From assembly GCA_031308135.1 (NCBI GenBank), contig JAHLJT010000743.1, forward strand, positions 1-64,000: 64,000 nucleotides of DNA, written 5' to 3'. This document shows, in pieces, positions 33,896 through 45,100 of the stretch (position 1 is its first letter; each line of letters opens with the position of its first letter). The translations under genes were made by a program, and so were the position numbers. The notes beneath the pieces were generated by a model. It did no database searches, had not been told where the DNA came from, and saw nothing but the letters and a program-made list of their open reading frames with translations. This DNA comes from Acheta domesticus (lineage: Eukaryota > Arthropoda > Insecta > Orthoptera > Gryllidae).

Positions 33896-34883
33896 TTGCC
33901 TTTATTAGTGGCGAGGCTCAGGCCATTTGGCCTGCTCTTCCGCCTAACCACATTAAATATATACATTATTTCATAAACTATGAAGAAGATCTAGGGGGGC
34001 AGGATACTTTTACTTCTGGGAGAGAAAACTAGGGACCATCCCGGCATACGCCTTAAGCGATTGAGTAAACCCAGAAAACCTCAATCAGGATAGCGGCTGA
34101 AGGCCAAAGACATTGACAAAAATAGTAAATATAATTTACTTAATACATTAATTAGAAAAATAATAAATTACAATATAAATTAATTGGAAGAAAAATAATC
34201 AATGGTAATACAAAAAAGGCAAAAATAAGTAACAAAACTTATACAATAAGAATAAATATTGTGAAATGTTAAGTAGTGACACAATATCTGCAACAATATG
34301 GTGACATAATCTAATTGATAAATTATAAGAATAAAGATTAGAATATTTTCAATTTCTATATTAGTTACAATCAAATAAATGTTATTTTATAAGATGTCCA
34401 GCGAATAGAAATTTAAATTTTACAGATATCACAGACAAAAGAAATTTAATTTTAAGAAAAATAGATAGTAGCAGATAACCATTCCACACTTTATGATGAT
34501 TAAAAATAAAAATAACCGTCGATTTCTTGGGAATGAGAGTTCAGTTAAGTTCAAAAACCGTTGAGTACAAATATATATCGTGTTTTTGAAGGAGGCCTTT
34601 ATAGGCTTAGTGATTTCCCGCAAATCAATATAAATTTTTGTTTAGATGCTAAACAATTTCTTATCTTGTGTGCACATATTCAATATGGTTAGTTATTAAT
34701 ATTGTTTTGATTCTTTGTCATTTACTTTATCATGTTTTCTAGGAAAAGCGGACTTGAGCACTCTTTACCAAGAAATCGACAAAAATATAAAAGAGACAGT
34801 AAAAGTGAAATTAATTACTAATACAACTAGTTAAAAATAGATATCATTAATAATTTGAAGTAATATTACACTACAATAAGTTC

Positions 34884-35723
34884 TTAGTAAGTGGAAAATA
34901 ATAGAGCTTTTAATTGCTTCTTAAAAGAATTGACAGAAGGACTGTGTTTAATGTTTTTTGGGAGACAGTTCCAAGTTCTCGTTACGCCTACGGTAAATGA
35001 CTTGTTATAATAATTAGAATTATGTTTTGGTATTTGTAATAACAATGATTTATCGAGTCTAGCGGATACAAGAGGCTTGAACCGACTTGTTATATGCGGT
35101 AGATGTTTTGTTTTTAGTAATTTGAATAGAAGAGATAGACAATGAAGCATCCGCCTGTCGCTTAGCCACAATATTTGATTACATTCAAACATGTTCGATA
35201 TGTGATCGTATTTTTTAGATTGTAAATAAAACGAATACACGCATTTTGAGCTCTTTGTAACCGTGTGGCAAGTGCTAAGTTTAAATCGTTATACACAACG
35301 TCGCAATAGTCGAAGTGCGGAAAGACGAGAGATTCTATTGCAAGTTTTTTTAATATTGACCGGTAAAAACTTCCCAACAATCCTAAGAGAACCAATTCGT
35401 GAATAGACTAACTTTGTAACTTTATTTACATGAGAATCCCAGTTGAGGTTATTGTTAAGAATTACTCCTAAGTTTTTGACTTCGGAACAATATGGTACAA
35501 TGACTTTATCTAGAATAACATTTTCTATACGAAGATTATGAACTCGTGATTGAACTTTTTTAGAACAAATTAACATGGTCTGTGATTTAGCAGGATTCAA
35601 GGAAAGGCCGTTTAATTTTGTCCAATTCAGCAGGGTTTCCAAGTCCTTATTTGTTCTATCTACTAGTTGTTTCAGTGCAGAAGGTCTTCCGCTAATACAA
35701 ATTTGTAGATCGTCAGCATACAT
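34884..35723 (-). pseudogene. CR1-like LINE ORF2, reverse-transcriptase C-terminal part
   Basis: The segment begins exactly at the catalytic YADD (MYADDLQICISGRPS, 35723). It continues through LNPAKSQTMLICS and the thumb region KNLGVILNNNLNWDSHVN. It then crosses two overlapping frames (35395-35162 and 35240-34884) to the usual CR1-type C-terminus (FTVGVTRTWNCLPKNIKHS, FKKQLKALL). At least two frameshifts lie between 35400 and 35160. The upstream half of RT is absent because other repeats begin immediately after the His-His codons preceding YADD. Confidence 0.8.
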
Positions 35724-35727
35724 ATGA

Positions 35728-36104
35728 TGTTTACAGAAACTAATGGAAAGAAGAAGAGGCGGCCAGCTAGCGAAGCCCGGAATGGATGCGAGGCTATGCC
35801 GCCAGGGAGAATAAAAGCGGGCCCCGCCGCCGAGCAGACAGACAGTGATATAGCGAAGTTCGGAGTGTGAAGTGACATAGATGTGGACAAGGCGTTATTT
35901 TTTAGACCCGGCAATTGTGATTTTCGACGCTCTTCTTGTTAATTGGTGAAACGGCATTGTACTTGAGACAGCTATTGGTAAACGGTAACCTGGCTATGTT
36001 ATTTGGTATTATTCTTCGGTTACCGGATTTGTAAAGTTTGCCTTGCTGCATTTGTTGAATAAAAACTTGGTTTACGAAACTTCGGTGTTTTCCTGGATAT
36101 AACA
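35728..36104 (+). mobile_element. Probable solo LTR (377 bp)
   Basis: The segment starts TGTTTACAG and ends ATAACA, the TG...CA ends of a retroviral-type LTR. Inside are a GC-rich U3-like part, an ATAAAAGCGG box near 35811, a CAGACAGACAGTG start-like region and a poly(A) signal TTGAATAAAAAC near 36057, in that order on the plus strand. No internal retrotransposon sequence follows. Flanking 5-mers do not match, so a target duplication is lacking, which lowers confidence. It separates the LINE RT from the LINE endonuclease. Confidence 0.5.
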
Positions 36105-36390
36105 CTATTATTTGACTATAGCGAAAAGCTAACTCTCAAGGAAGATTGAAACACTTCTTCAAATGTTGTTTTTAAAGAAGAATGAATTGTTCCAAGAACA
36201 TCTCTCTATAATGTGGAATAAACTTTAATTGAAAATTTGTTTCAAACATCAATTGCATTGTTATTTTGTTTGATATTCTGTAAGTACATTAGTAGTTCCT
36301 CTTCTTTATTGAACGGATAGACAAATGGATAGGGAAAGGGTGGGATTTAACATGCGAGAGTTTTCGCACGGGTACGCTAGTATTATTTAA
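36105..36390 (+). repeat. Dispersed repeat piece matching 21840-22170 inverted
   Basis: It shares the same ordered landmarks with the other copy and ends near CACGGGTACGCTAGTATTATTT. It lies between the LTR and the LINE endonuclease, so it entered or was joined after the LINE broke. Function unknown. Confidence 0.65.
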
Positions 36391-36394
36391 CACA

Positions 36395-37343
36395 TTAACT
36401 TTGTCGTCAATAGACGTCTGTTGGTACACTAATTGCCACGGCGCACGGATGCTGTCGGAAAGAAAATTAGCTGCATTGAAATGTTTGTAGTCACGGTACG
36501 AAATAATTTTTGGCTTGTACTTAGGGCAATTTATTGAATATGACAAGTACAACAAATCATGCCTGGATATTCCAGGAACCGGAATCTGGCCGTAAACTAT
36601 TGCCTTGTCAGGCTCCGAAACAATGACATGATCAATCCAACTTTCACTATTTGAGGAATAATGAGTTGGATTTATTTTGAGAATATGCAAATTCAAGGAT
36701 TCAAAAGTTTTCACGAAATTACGTACAGTGTGATTGTCTGCATTTACTAAATTGCAATTGAAGTCCCCCATAATGATGACGCTATTGTAATGACTAATAA
36801 CAGCGGAAAGGTGTTCTTCCAGCAATTTTAATGTTCCGGTTTTCGGTGGCCAATACACTACTATAGCTACGCAACGTTTTACACCTATTATAATTTCTAC
36901 AAATAAAATTCCAAACCAGTCGACTCTGCAGCGGATGAATGTACAACTTTGTGTTTTAAATAATTCCGTATATACATGGCTACACCACCACCCGATTTAT
37001 TAGTGCCTTTCTCTGTAAGAATATTACGATCTTGACGTACTATTGTATAACCTGGTATCGCGACGATGTTGGATGAAATAGATAGTTTGAACCACGATTC
37101 GCTAATCATTATTATATGAACGTTTATTTCCGAAAATATTGCAAGAATTTCATCATGGTGTTTGCACAATGACTGTGCATTTATGTGCACTGTATTCAGA
37201 CGACGAGGAAAAGCGGCCAAAGTCTCTTTCAATTTCTCGAGGGTTGTGGGATTTCCGCTCCTAGGTAGTGCGGAGCTTAGCGGGGTCCTGGCAGGCGAGG
37301 GGCCACCAGCATTGGAATGTGCTTTCTGGGAAGGGTTTAACAT
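36395..37343 (-). pseudogene. CR1-like LINE ORF2, endonuclease part
   Basis: An APE-type endonuclease is split between two frames. The first (37343-36897) has VHINAQSL with the catalytic Asn, MISESWF with Glu and GGGVAMYIRN. The second (36858 downward) has VIIMGDFNCNL with Asp and IDHVIVSEPDKA. A single frameshift lies near 36880-36900; the intervening codons (EIIIGVKRCVAIVVYWPPK) are readable. The usual Asp-His pair near the end reads RHD, so it may be mutated. Coding sense ends near 36390, where the dispersed repeat begins. Confidence 0.75.
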
Positions 37344-37498
37344 AACGAAAGTGCTTGGAATATTCTCTTTTCCTAGCGAGTTAAGAAAGCTGAAACTTAC
37401 TCAGTACTTTTCCTACTGTGTTGAAAAAATAATTCTTTACAATAAAATAGAGGACTTTAACAACTTAATATAAAAAACAAACAAGGTATGAAGTTAAT

Positions 37499-38206
37499 TT
37501 AATTAGTGGCAGGTTGACTATTACATAATTTCAAAAAATCTGCATCACAATTTATTCTAATTTTGTAATTTTTATCTTTAACTATTATTGTGCCATCTTG
37601 GGTCCATACATTTTTTAGACCAAACTTATCGATATATTTTCTTAAGAGTTCTACTCTTTTTTTAGTCAAATCTTCCCTTACAGTAATTTTAGTATTAATT
37701 AAAAGTCTCTTTGCACGAAAGACCTCGGCACGTTTTCTGTAGCTGGTAAACTTTACAATGATTGGCCTTTCACGTCCTTCAATTTTCCTACCTACACGAT
37801 GGCTCCTATCAATGTCAGCATAAGTTATATCCACTTTCAGAGTTTGAGCTACTTGAATGGCAATATCATCGGTGTTCTCGCGATCACTTTCTGTGTAGCC
37901 GAAAATTCTCAGCGAGTTTCTCTGTTGATATTGCTCGAGTTCGTCCGTTTTTGAGTCAATAGTATGCTGCAATACATGTATTTGATTGTTCTTCCGCTCG
38001 ACTTCCTCCTTAAGGTTTTTCACTTCCTCCCTTAAACTCGAAATCATGGGCTCTAATGAACGATGGATTTCTTCTCGGATGGTATCAGTAATAAGGGGCT
38101 GCATGAACTCGCACATCTTCTTGATCAAATTCTCGTCTAACGAGGAGATGTCGGGAGAGGAATCGGACTTTGTGCGCGTCATCATGATCTTTGATATGCA
38201 AAACAA
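37499..38206 (-). CDS. LINE ORF1, coiled-coil RNA-binding protein
   Basis: A 235-residue protein, probably starting at one of the clustered Met codons (M1 or MMTRTKSDS, residues 8-9). Residues ~45-110 form a charged heptad-rich coiled coil (SLREEVKNLKEEVERKNNQ...). They are followed by an RRM-like/L1 ORF1p-type core (NSLRIFGYTE, DIDRSHRVGR, RPIIVKFTSYRKRAEVFR). The C-terminal domain reads KITVREDLTKKRVELL. L1-type ORF1 proteins trimerise through the coil and coat LINE RNA. The frame is open from end to end although the partner ORF2 is broken. Confidence 0.8.
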   Translation of the reverse strand: MFCISKIMMTRTKSDSSPDISSLDENLIKKMCEFMQPLITDTIREEIHRSLEPMISSLREEVKNLKEEVERKNNQIHVLQHTIDSKTDELEQYQQRNSLRIFGYTESDRENTDDIAIQVAQTLKVDITYADIDRSHRVGRKIEGRERPIIVKFTSYRKRAEVFRAKRLLINTKITVREDLTKKRVELLRKYIDKFGLKNVWTQDGTIIVKDKNYKIRINCDADFLKLCNSQPATN

Positions 38207-38519
38207 AATAAAACGGCAACAGTATCCGAAACAGGAGAAAACTACAATACACTCGAGCTCTAACTTCAGAATGTGGAATATTAAACTGTTTAATGGCCGA
38301 AAATGGCAAAGAAACTACTGATAGCAAATAGAACACTCACAAAATGTACCTTTGCACACTCACCGTACTGGGAACTGCTGTGGACAGCGCCAAAACCAAC
38401 GGGTCCCTTCACTTTTCTCCTGCGCTTATACCTGCAACTACCTGCTTCACCCAGCCACACCAAAATACGTCCTTACACCTCGACGGTCATGACACGACTG
38501 ATTGGTATTACTGGATATT

Positions 38520-39060
38520 ATTACATTAATATGTGCACCGATACGAGTACAAACACAGATACCAATGCAAGTACAGATACAAGTATAAATGCAGATATCA
38601 CTATAATACTAATATATAAATAGAGACATTGGGCTAGGTTAGGTTGTGAACTATTTCGGGCAAAATATAGTACATGAGACGAAAGGAGACCATCCAGGCA
38701 ACACATAACACAATTACAAGACACAGGACATTTCATAACACTACCCTGCAAGATAAATTCAAATAACATAACAAGATATAATACAAGAGATAGGAAGAAA
38801 CGAGATATAACACAATAACAAGTTATAAAAAAATTGCAGATACAAGACACAGGGTATTTCATTCACTACCTACACAGGACAATATCAAACTGTATACTAT
38901 GATATAACACATTTACAATTTACAAGGTATAACACATACATACTAGCACATAATATATAACACATATACAAGATAAAACAATTTACATACTAAGATATAA
39001 CGCTTTTTCAACTACAAGATACAGGGCAATTCATGACAATACAAAACAAATATAAATACA
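38520..39060. repeat. Low-complexity degenerate short repeats
   Basis: 38530-38610 carries ACAAGTACAGAT-type 12 bp units. 38690-39060 carries scattered ACAAGATATAACAC-type units in a strongly A/T/C-biased stretch. There is no coding or RNA signal. The GGTTAGGTTGTG at about 38635 is a single two-unit telomere-like match and not a telomeric array. Confidence 0.55.
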
Positions 39061-39254
39061 CGGAAACGTCGACTGACACGGTACTAAGTAGTAAACGCAA
39101 TAACATTCTATATGATACATGACACAAAACTCTGAGAGCACTTTTTGGATGCTCGCCCTATTGGAGACATGACCACACTTTCACTTACACTTTAACTTTT
39201 ATTCATTATGCGGTACATGGAATTATGTCTCGTGTCACGTCTACTCACGTCTCA

Positions 39255-39820
39255 TCACCAGGGCACTTCACTCCGCTCACAGGAGTGTCTCCATGTCCCA
39301 CCTAACCGCTTGAGAATGGGGCGGCTGTGGAGGTGAGCAGTTAGTGATGGTGTCCTCACAGTCGGCGCTTGTAGCGCGAGGCGCTGCACCACTTTGCCAC
39401 CGGCGTATTGCAGGGAGGTACTCGCGCGGAGCCAGCTCAGCTGTGTTGATACGAGCATAATAGCGGCACTTTCAGAGATGGCCTCGGCAATGATTTTTTC
39501 TCGGAGAAGTCTTCGCTTCCTGCCAGATGTGACTCTGGAGAGCGCCGCTTCGCTTTCTATACTTCACTCTCCTAAGGCTACAACCACCAGACCACCCAAC
39601 TCTCAGCCGTGGTGTAGCCTGCGGAGAGTATGAACGTACGCTCGGGGTTGTATTTCACCCTCTTCTCCGCGTGTACTTTTGCCATTTTCCCCTCGGTTGC
39701 GGCCGTGACCGCCACATCCACTATTAGAGCTGTCTGTGCCCGCGAGAGCACCAGATATGGACGATTTTCCCCCACAACTGTCTGGTTCTCACGGAGAACC
39801 CGCCACCCATCCTGCTAGAT
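39255..39820 (-). pseudogene. Possible R2-type LINE 3' fragment (PD-D/E-xK endonuclease-like)
   Basis: The minus strand reads RPYLVLSRAQTALIVDVAV followed by MAKVHAEKRVKY (39775-39578), with NQTVVGEN just upstream. It resembles the C-terminal restriction-like endonuclease of R2/NeSL-type LINEs, in which PD(L/I)V...(V/I)DV...K...KY is typical. The first Asp is Tyr here, so the nuclease would be inactive. The remainder is out of frame. A poly(A) signal AATAAA lies downstream near 39195. The assignment is tentative because no reverse transcriptase is present; this may be an internally deleted element together with the ORF at 39906-40117 and 49649-50015. Confidence 0.4.
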
Positions 39821-39905
39821 GTTGATCACTCAGCGGGGCATGCTTTGCACTTTTTATACGAAGTTCTCCCCGCCCTCTGTGGGAGGGGGAAGGCGGGATC
39901 TGCCT

Positions 39906-40117
39906 CTATTCATGGGCGGGGCTGTGAGTCCTTGGTGCAGCATCGCAGTCAGCTGGCGGCAGCCCTTGTGGTTCCACGGTGCGGGGGCTTTCGGGTGGTA
40001 TGGCTGCCACTTCCGGGCTCTGTGACCCTGTAGAAGCCAATGGTGCATCTATATCCCGTTCCAGGGTCCTTTCCTGTGATGGGGAGGCCACCGGGGCCGG
40101 TCGGTCGCGCTCGGGGG
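39906..40117 (-). pseudogene. Downstream half of a GC-rich ORF interrupted by a 9.5 kb insertion
   Basis: This half continues the frame of 49649-50015. Counting the 9 bp target duplication once, the two halves total 588 bases (196 codons) and stay in frame across the junction (...TIRNPG then APERDRPAPV...). They end at TAG 39906-39908 (...SPAHE). The protein is basic and Pro/Arg/Ser-rich with no recognised domain. It may be the 5' ORF of the R2-like element downstream or an unknown gene. Confidence 0.6.
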
Positions 40118-40126
40118 CACCCGGAT

Positions 40127-40677
40127 GCATGTTTTGATCTTGTACTAGACCTTTGCATAAGAGTTGTTTTAGAGCTTTCTGATTGGACAGTAAGGCGGCG
40201 CACGAAACGCAAGCAGGCATATCTGAGACACATACTCTTTGACAGACAAACAGCTGGACTGCGGTGCATTCGAAAAATGGGTTCTGACAGAAGTAGTGGT
40301 GGGAATATTTGTGAGGTTTATGAGAGTTGGTTAATATCAGAGTTTGGAGCTGAATTTTCAACTGCGAAGTGTGAATTGTAATTTCGAAATGATAATCAAA
40401 TTATTGCACATTAACAGACAGTAAGCTAACCTAATCATGACACACAAACGTTTATAAAAAGATAACAAAATAACAAAGACCATCACCCAAATTTTATTAA
40501 GTTTAGACTACAATAATCAGCTATACATGTGTAACAATAAATTGTATGAATTTAGCTGCAGGACAGTTGAATAAAATAAGTAATTTTAAAGTTGCACAAC
40601 GTTTCAGTTCTTGAATTGCAACCTTCATGAGGCAATGATGTAATATTCTAATTTTGGGTTTGTAATGTTCAGCAGGG
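40127..40677 (+). repeat. Left terminal inverted repeat (about 551 bp)
   Basis: Near-identical to the reverse complement of 49153-49639, with landmarks GCGCACGAAACGCAAGCAG, GGTTCTGACAGAAGTAGTGG, GTAAGCTAACCTAATCATGAC, TATACATGTGTAACAATAA and GGGTTTGTAATGTTCAGCAG. A segment CAACGTTTCAGTTCTTGAA...ATGAGGCAATGATG is present only in this arm. Confidence 0.9.
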
Positions 40678-41879
40678 GCTAAACTTGTGGGGGAAAAATA
40701 AAAGGAATTACTTTTATGGCAATTATGTTTTTTTTTCTCCTGTCCGGCATGTTTGCCTTCCAGGAATTTTCGAAATTACAATCAACTGAGTTGAACACTC
40801 TCACCCAATTGCCGCTGAATGGATAGGCAACATGTTAATTAAAAAAAACAACACATTTTTGCCTCAATTAGATATCAAAATGTTTATTTGTAATTAAACA
40901 ATGAAAATAATACATTTTAATTTGATAGTAACCTTTGATTCAATAAATTGATTAATTTTGTGGGTGTCTAAATTGATCTTACAGCAATCTAAATTCAATT
41001 CCTCATGGGAAATTTTACGAACAAACAGGGTTAAATGATTTTTCTGGAAAATCAATAAGAGAGCATTTTTAAAACTTCTTCAAGCTGCTTCTTTGTATGA
41101 TTGTATCTCAAAAATGGTAATGGTTCTTGCATGAATAAGATTAATTATTATTTGAATATAATTCTACATAACTTAATTTGAAACCATGCATTATTTCTAC
41201 AACTTCAGATACATTCTTTCCTATTACACACAGGAAAAATGCTATGAAAATTTTACAGAATATTGTGTATCTGGTTTTTACTGATTACATGTTTCAGATA
41301 TGCTCGTAATCATTTCATATTTTGGGTTTAAAAAAAATTAATGACTTTACTCAAGTTACATAAATTACATTCAATAAAATTGAGAATAATAATGTATAAC
41401 AAACATAGCAGCTAATTTAAAAACAAATGTTATATAAAGAGAAAAGAACATAAAGGAATTTCATGAATCTGAACAGGACACTATAAATTGAGTCACGTCC
41501 ATCTGTTTAACAAAAGCCCCCCTTCCCACCTCTCCCCTTAATATATACCATGTAATTAACCAGCACCCTCATTACAGCATTCTCAAAAACAAGTTTCTGC
41601 AGAGGGACGTATTTGAATCATTTTTGGAATCCAATGAATAAATGTTACAATTTTGTAAAGAATCTAAAAATACCTTTAATGATATACAATTGTTTCTATA
41701 CATTCCCAATGTAAAGTTTATGATTTTAAAACCATGTTTATTATGTATTAATTGTAACTGTATAAATGTTTCTCATTCTTGCTCACTTATTGTAATTCCA
41801 TGTTTTATACCACTAAATATTGCCATTGATGTAAGAGTGAAAACTATTTTTTTATTTAATAGGTAATTATAACAAATTT
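40678..41879. other. Interior of the long-TIR element, left part; no gene
   Basis: AT-rich with no recognisable coding, RNA or repeat feature apart from A/T homopolymers. The plus-strand frame 41642-41866 has no domain. Confidence 0.5.
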
Positions 41880-42107
41880 ATACAAAATTTCAGTTCTTTT
41901 AGCTATGTGGCTAGGCTGAAGGACTTTAAGCCATTACAATACCTACATCCTACCGCATTCTAACCTTTCGAATTCTGGCATTCACCCCTAATGGTCTCTT
42001 CATCGCATCAAAGCCGCGGAAAGGAGACCATAAGGTACGGCTGAGGAAAAAACCCCTGAAGGGGGAAAAACCTGCCGTCAGAAGACGAGTACATGCTAAA
42101 CTATTAG
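41880..42107 (-). repeat. Unclassified repeat-like fragment beside the LINE tail
   Basis: This stretch is more GC-rich than its surroundings and contains two imperfect inverted words, ATGGTCTCTTC and GGAGACCAT, plus CCCCTGAAGGGG. The base composition and position suggest a 3'-end fragment of another retroelement, but I cannot name it. AAACTATTAG at its end (42098-42107) resembles AAACTATAAG at 46981-46990 and may be the diverged target duplication of the LINE. Confidence 0.3.
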
Positions 42108-45100
42108 ATTTTTTTTTCTAAAGTATTTATTTATTTATTTCCTGGCATGGGCATTTTCTCCATCCAGTCTTTGGCCCCCACGGCTTCTGAAATCAAACAC
42201 CGCCACAGAAGATCGCCCGCACCACCGCCTCTTCGAACAATTTTCTACTAATTAACTTAATTATCGCATACTGACTAATTTAATTATTACTAACTTACTA
42301 CTTATTATTAATGATTAGCATTACTGATTACCTTTCTAGTTAACTTAATTATCTCTTGCTTATTGAATTAATTATTTCATCTCCGGTCTAGGCTCCGCTC
42401 GTACTACTAACCAGTGCTGTTTTCCCATTCCCTGATTACCGTTTCCCTGACAGTTCGAAACTTTCCTAAAAATGTTCCTAATTCTTTCATGAAGTGAGAT
42501 CTATTGTCAGCTAATATGTTTTGAGCGAGCGTTATGTTTCTGAATTGGAAGCAATAGTTCCCCATTCCCATCCATTTGCCTCTCCAAGTTTCTGTAGCGC
42601 AGCAATTTAACAGGATGTGGATCCAATCTTCTCTATCACCGCAAAGTACACAGATTCCATTGTCGTTCGAATCCTTCATTCTACGTTGCATCCACCCTCC
42701 TACCCTAAACCAAGCGTATCCCCCTCTTGCATCCCTTTTTAGTGTGTGTACGTAACTTTCGCATCCCCATACAGGACTCGTGTGAGTTTGTACCACTAAC
42801 GAACATTTTTCTGCCGATGCTGCCAAAATATCTTGCCTTTTAATATCCGAAAGTCGATCTGAAATTAACTGTTCTATCTCCCGTGTTCCCCTATTCTCAA
42901 TCATTTCAGGAGAAACGTCTCCCAAACCTGCGCGTTCTAGTACCCGTTTCAGTTTGTACGCCCAATAGCGCTGATCGTTTTCCTGTAGATGCGCTCTAAA
43001 GCACCTGCGAATAAGCGTGTCAGACTCTTCACTTGCTAATCTAATCCAAAACTTAATGGCTTTCATTTTTAAATTTTTCCAAATTCCTACACTACCTACT
43101 TCTCTTAAGACGCCGGCATTAGCTGCGAATCTAGAGACTCCGAGAATTAATTTATAATAATCTGTTTCGATTCTTTCTAATCTGTCTATTCTGTCCACTC
43201 CCCAGATTTCTGCCCCGTAATTCATTGCTGGGAGCACTAGCGATTTAAACATTGTGTCGCACACCTTTAAAGGCAATTCCGTTACTCTACGCATTACGCA
43301 ACCGATTTCTTTGAGAGCAATTCTTCCTTTACTATGAGCCGCAACTATGTGTTTATTCCATCCCCCGTTCATAGAGAATTTTGCACCAAGATAAGTAAAA
43401 GTTTTAACACGGTCGAGTTCCTCCTGTGCGTAATACCATTTCTCTTTGTTACCCCAAATAAACCCATTCTTGAAGACAACAATTTTCGTTTTTTGAATAT
43501 TTACTTTTAGTCCCCATTCGACACTATATCTTTCTAGGGTGTTTAAACTCGACTGTAATCCCTCAATCGTTTCTGAGCATAGAACTAAATCGTCCGCATA
43601 AAGTAATACGGGAATTTTCAGGCCATCAATTGCCGGTGCAGATGTGTCGGTTTCCTGTACCCATGTCAATAAATCATTTATATACAAGATAAACAACAGA
43701 GGTGAAAGAGGACAACCCTGTCTTACCCCTACTGTTGATTTTATTTTTTGAGTTTTACTTCCGTCACCGCACTTAACGCAGAAATTTACTTCTCTGTACA
43801 TACTCTGTAACACCGTTAAAACTTTACTTGAGATGCCTAGTTCATTTAGTTTTCGCCATAACGATTCTCTGTTGATTGAATCAAACGCCTTTTCGAAATC
43901 CACAAAACTGCAATACAAATGGCCTCGTTTACGTGAAAGCGCCTGTTTTACTAGTGTATCTAACACAAAGATATTGTCGGTGGTCGCGAAGTCTTTCCTA
44001 AAACCTGCTTGCATTTTTGAAATTTTACTATACTTTTCCGCCCAGTCGCTCAGTCGAACGTTAAGAATTTTACAGAACAATTTGCTTAGCGCTGGTAAAA
44101 TACTAATGCCACGATAATTATCTGGGCAACTCGTATCGCCCTTATTTTTATAAATAGGTTGGAGAATAGCTGTACTCCAAGTTTTTGGATACGACCCGGT
44201 ATCAAGAATGCTATTAAACAGATTCAGAATACTCTCCGGATCTAAGTTCCACAACTCCGAAATAAATTTTGTCGGAATGCCATCCGCGCCGCAAGCTTTT
44301 CTAGTGTTCGTGGCTAAAATTCCTTTATTCAGTTCATTCCACGTTAACGGTTCATCTAATTCAGGCACTACCCGTTCAGTGAAAATATTTGCCCCTCTTT
44401 CAATGTCAGCTATTGCGAGCGTTCGTGAAAAATACTGCACCCACGCGTCTGCTGAAATTTCATTACGTGCATTTATATTACTACGCAGAGATCTGATAAC
44501 GTCCCAGATTGATTTACTTAGATCATTCTTTACAATAGCTTCTATTCTTGCTGCCTCCCTTTCCTGCCAAGATTTCTTCGATTTCTTAATTGTAGCCTCG
44601 TACTGCCTGCGTAATACCAAGTAGGCATTTCTCGCTTCACCTGTTCCCACGCTTCTATACTTCCTTAAGGCTAATATTGCTTCACGCCTGCTTTCGCCAC
44701 ACTCCTCGCTAAACCACCCTTGGGTCAGTACCCTTCCTCCTGCCCCCCACTTTCGCATGCCTCTTCCTGCGCTGAACAGCCGCCCTTCTAAATCCTTTGT
44801 TTGCTGCTCAGGCGACCGCAGCTCTCGCGCCCACCCCGCCGAGTTAAGAATAGCCTCCTCAAATTCCTGCCGCCTATCCTCTTTCCAGGTAAACCGTTTT
44901 CTTGCTATTGCCAAGTCCGTTGCTCCCGCGCGCACCTCTGTCGATATCTGTTCAGTGGCGTTTACCGCTAAATGTACGCACACAGGCAAATGGTCGGATT
45001 CAGCCCGTAACTCGATCACAAAATCTAATAAATTGCTTATTATTTCACGAGACAACAGAGCATAATCTATTACACTACCCCCATTTCCATTAATAAACGT

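Larger units (their letters stand above)
33846..38340 (-). mobile_element. Broken CR1-like non-LTR retrotransposon with (TTA)n tail
   Basis: The minus strand has a leader (about 38340-38207), a coiled-coil ORF1, an endonuclease, a gap filled by other repeats, an RT C-terminal part and a 3' UTR. It ends in AATAAAGGCAATTTTA followed by (TTA)n at 33892-33851. A microsatellite tail of this type is usual for CR1/L2/I-type LINEs. The central RT is missing between about 35724 and 36390, where a probable LTR (35728-36104) and a dispersed repeat piece (36105-36390) lie. Confidence 0.75.

Noticed and set aside
33817..34032. ORF with poly-Asn run
   Set aside because: The Asn run is translation of the (TAA)n tail of the minus-strand LINE.
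38630..38650. Telomeric TTAGG repeats
   Set aside because: Only two GGTTA-type units occur; there is no array.
39906..40361. 151-codon minus-strand ORF taken as one gene
   Set aside because: Its first half lies in the terminal inverted repeat of the 40127-49639 element; only the part below 40118 belongs to the interrupted ORF.
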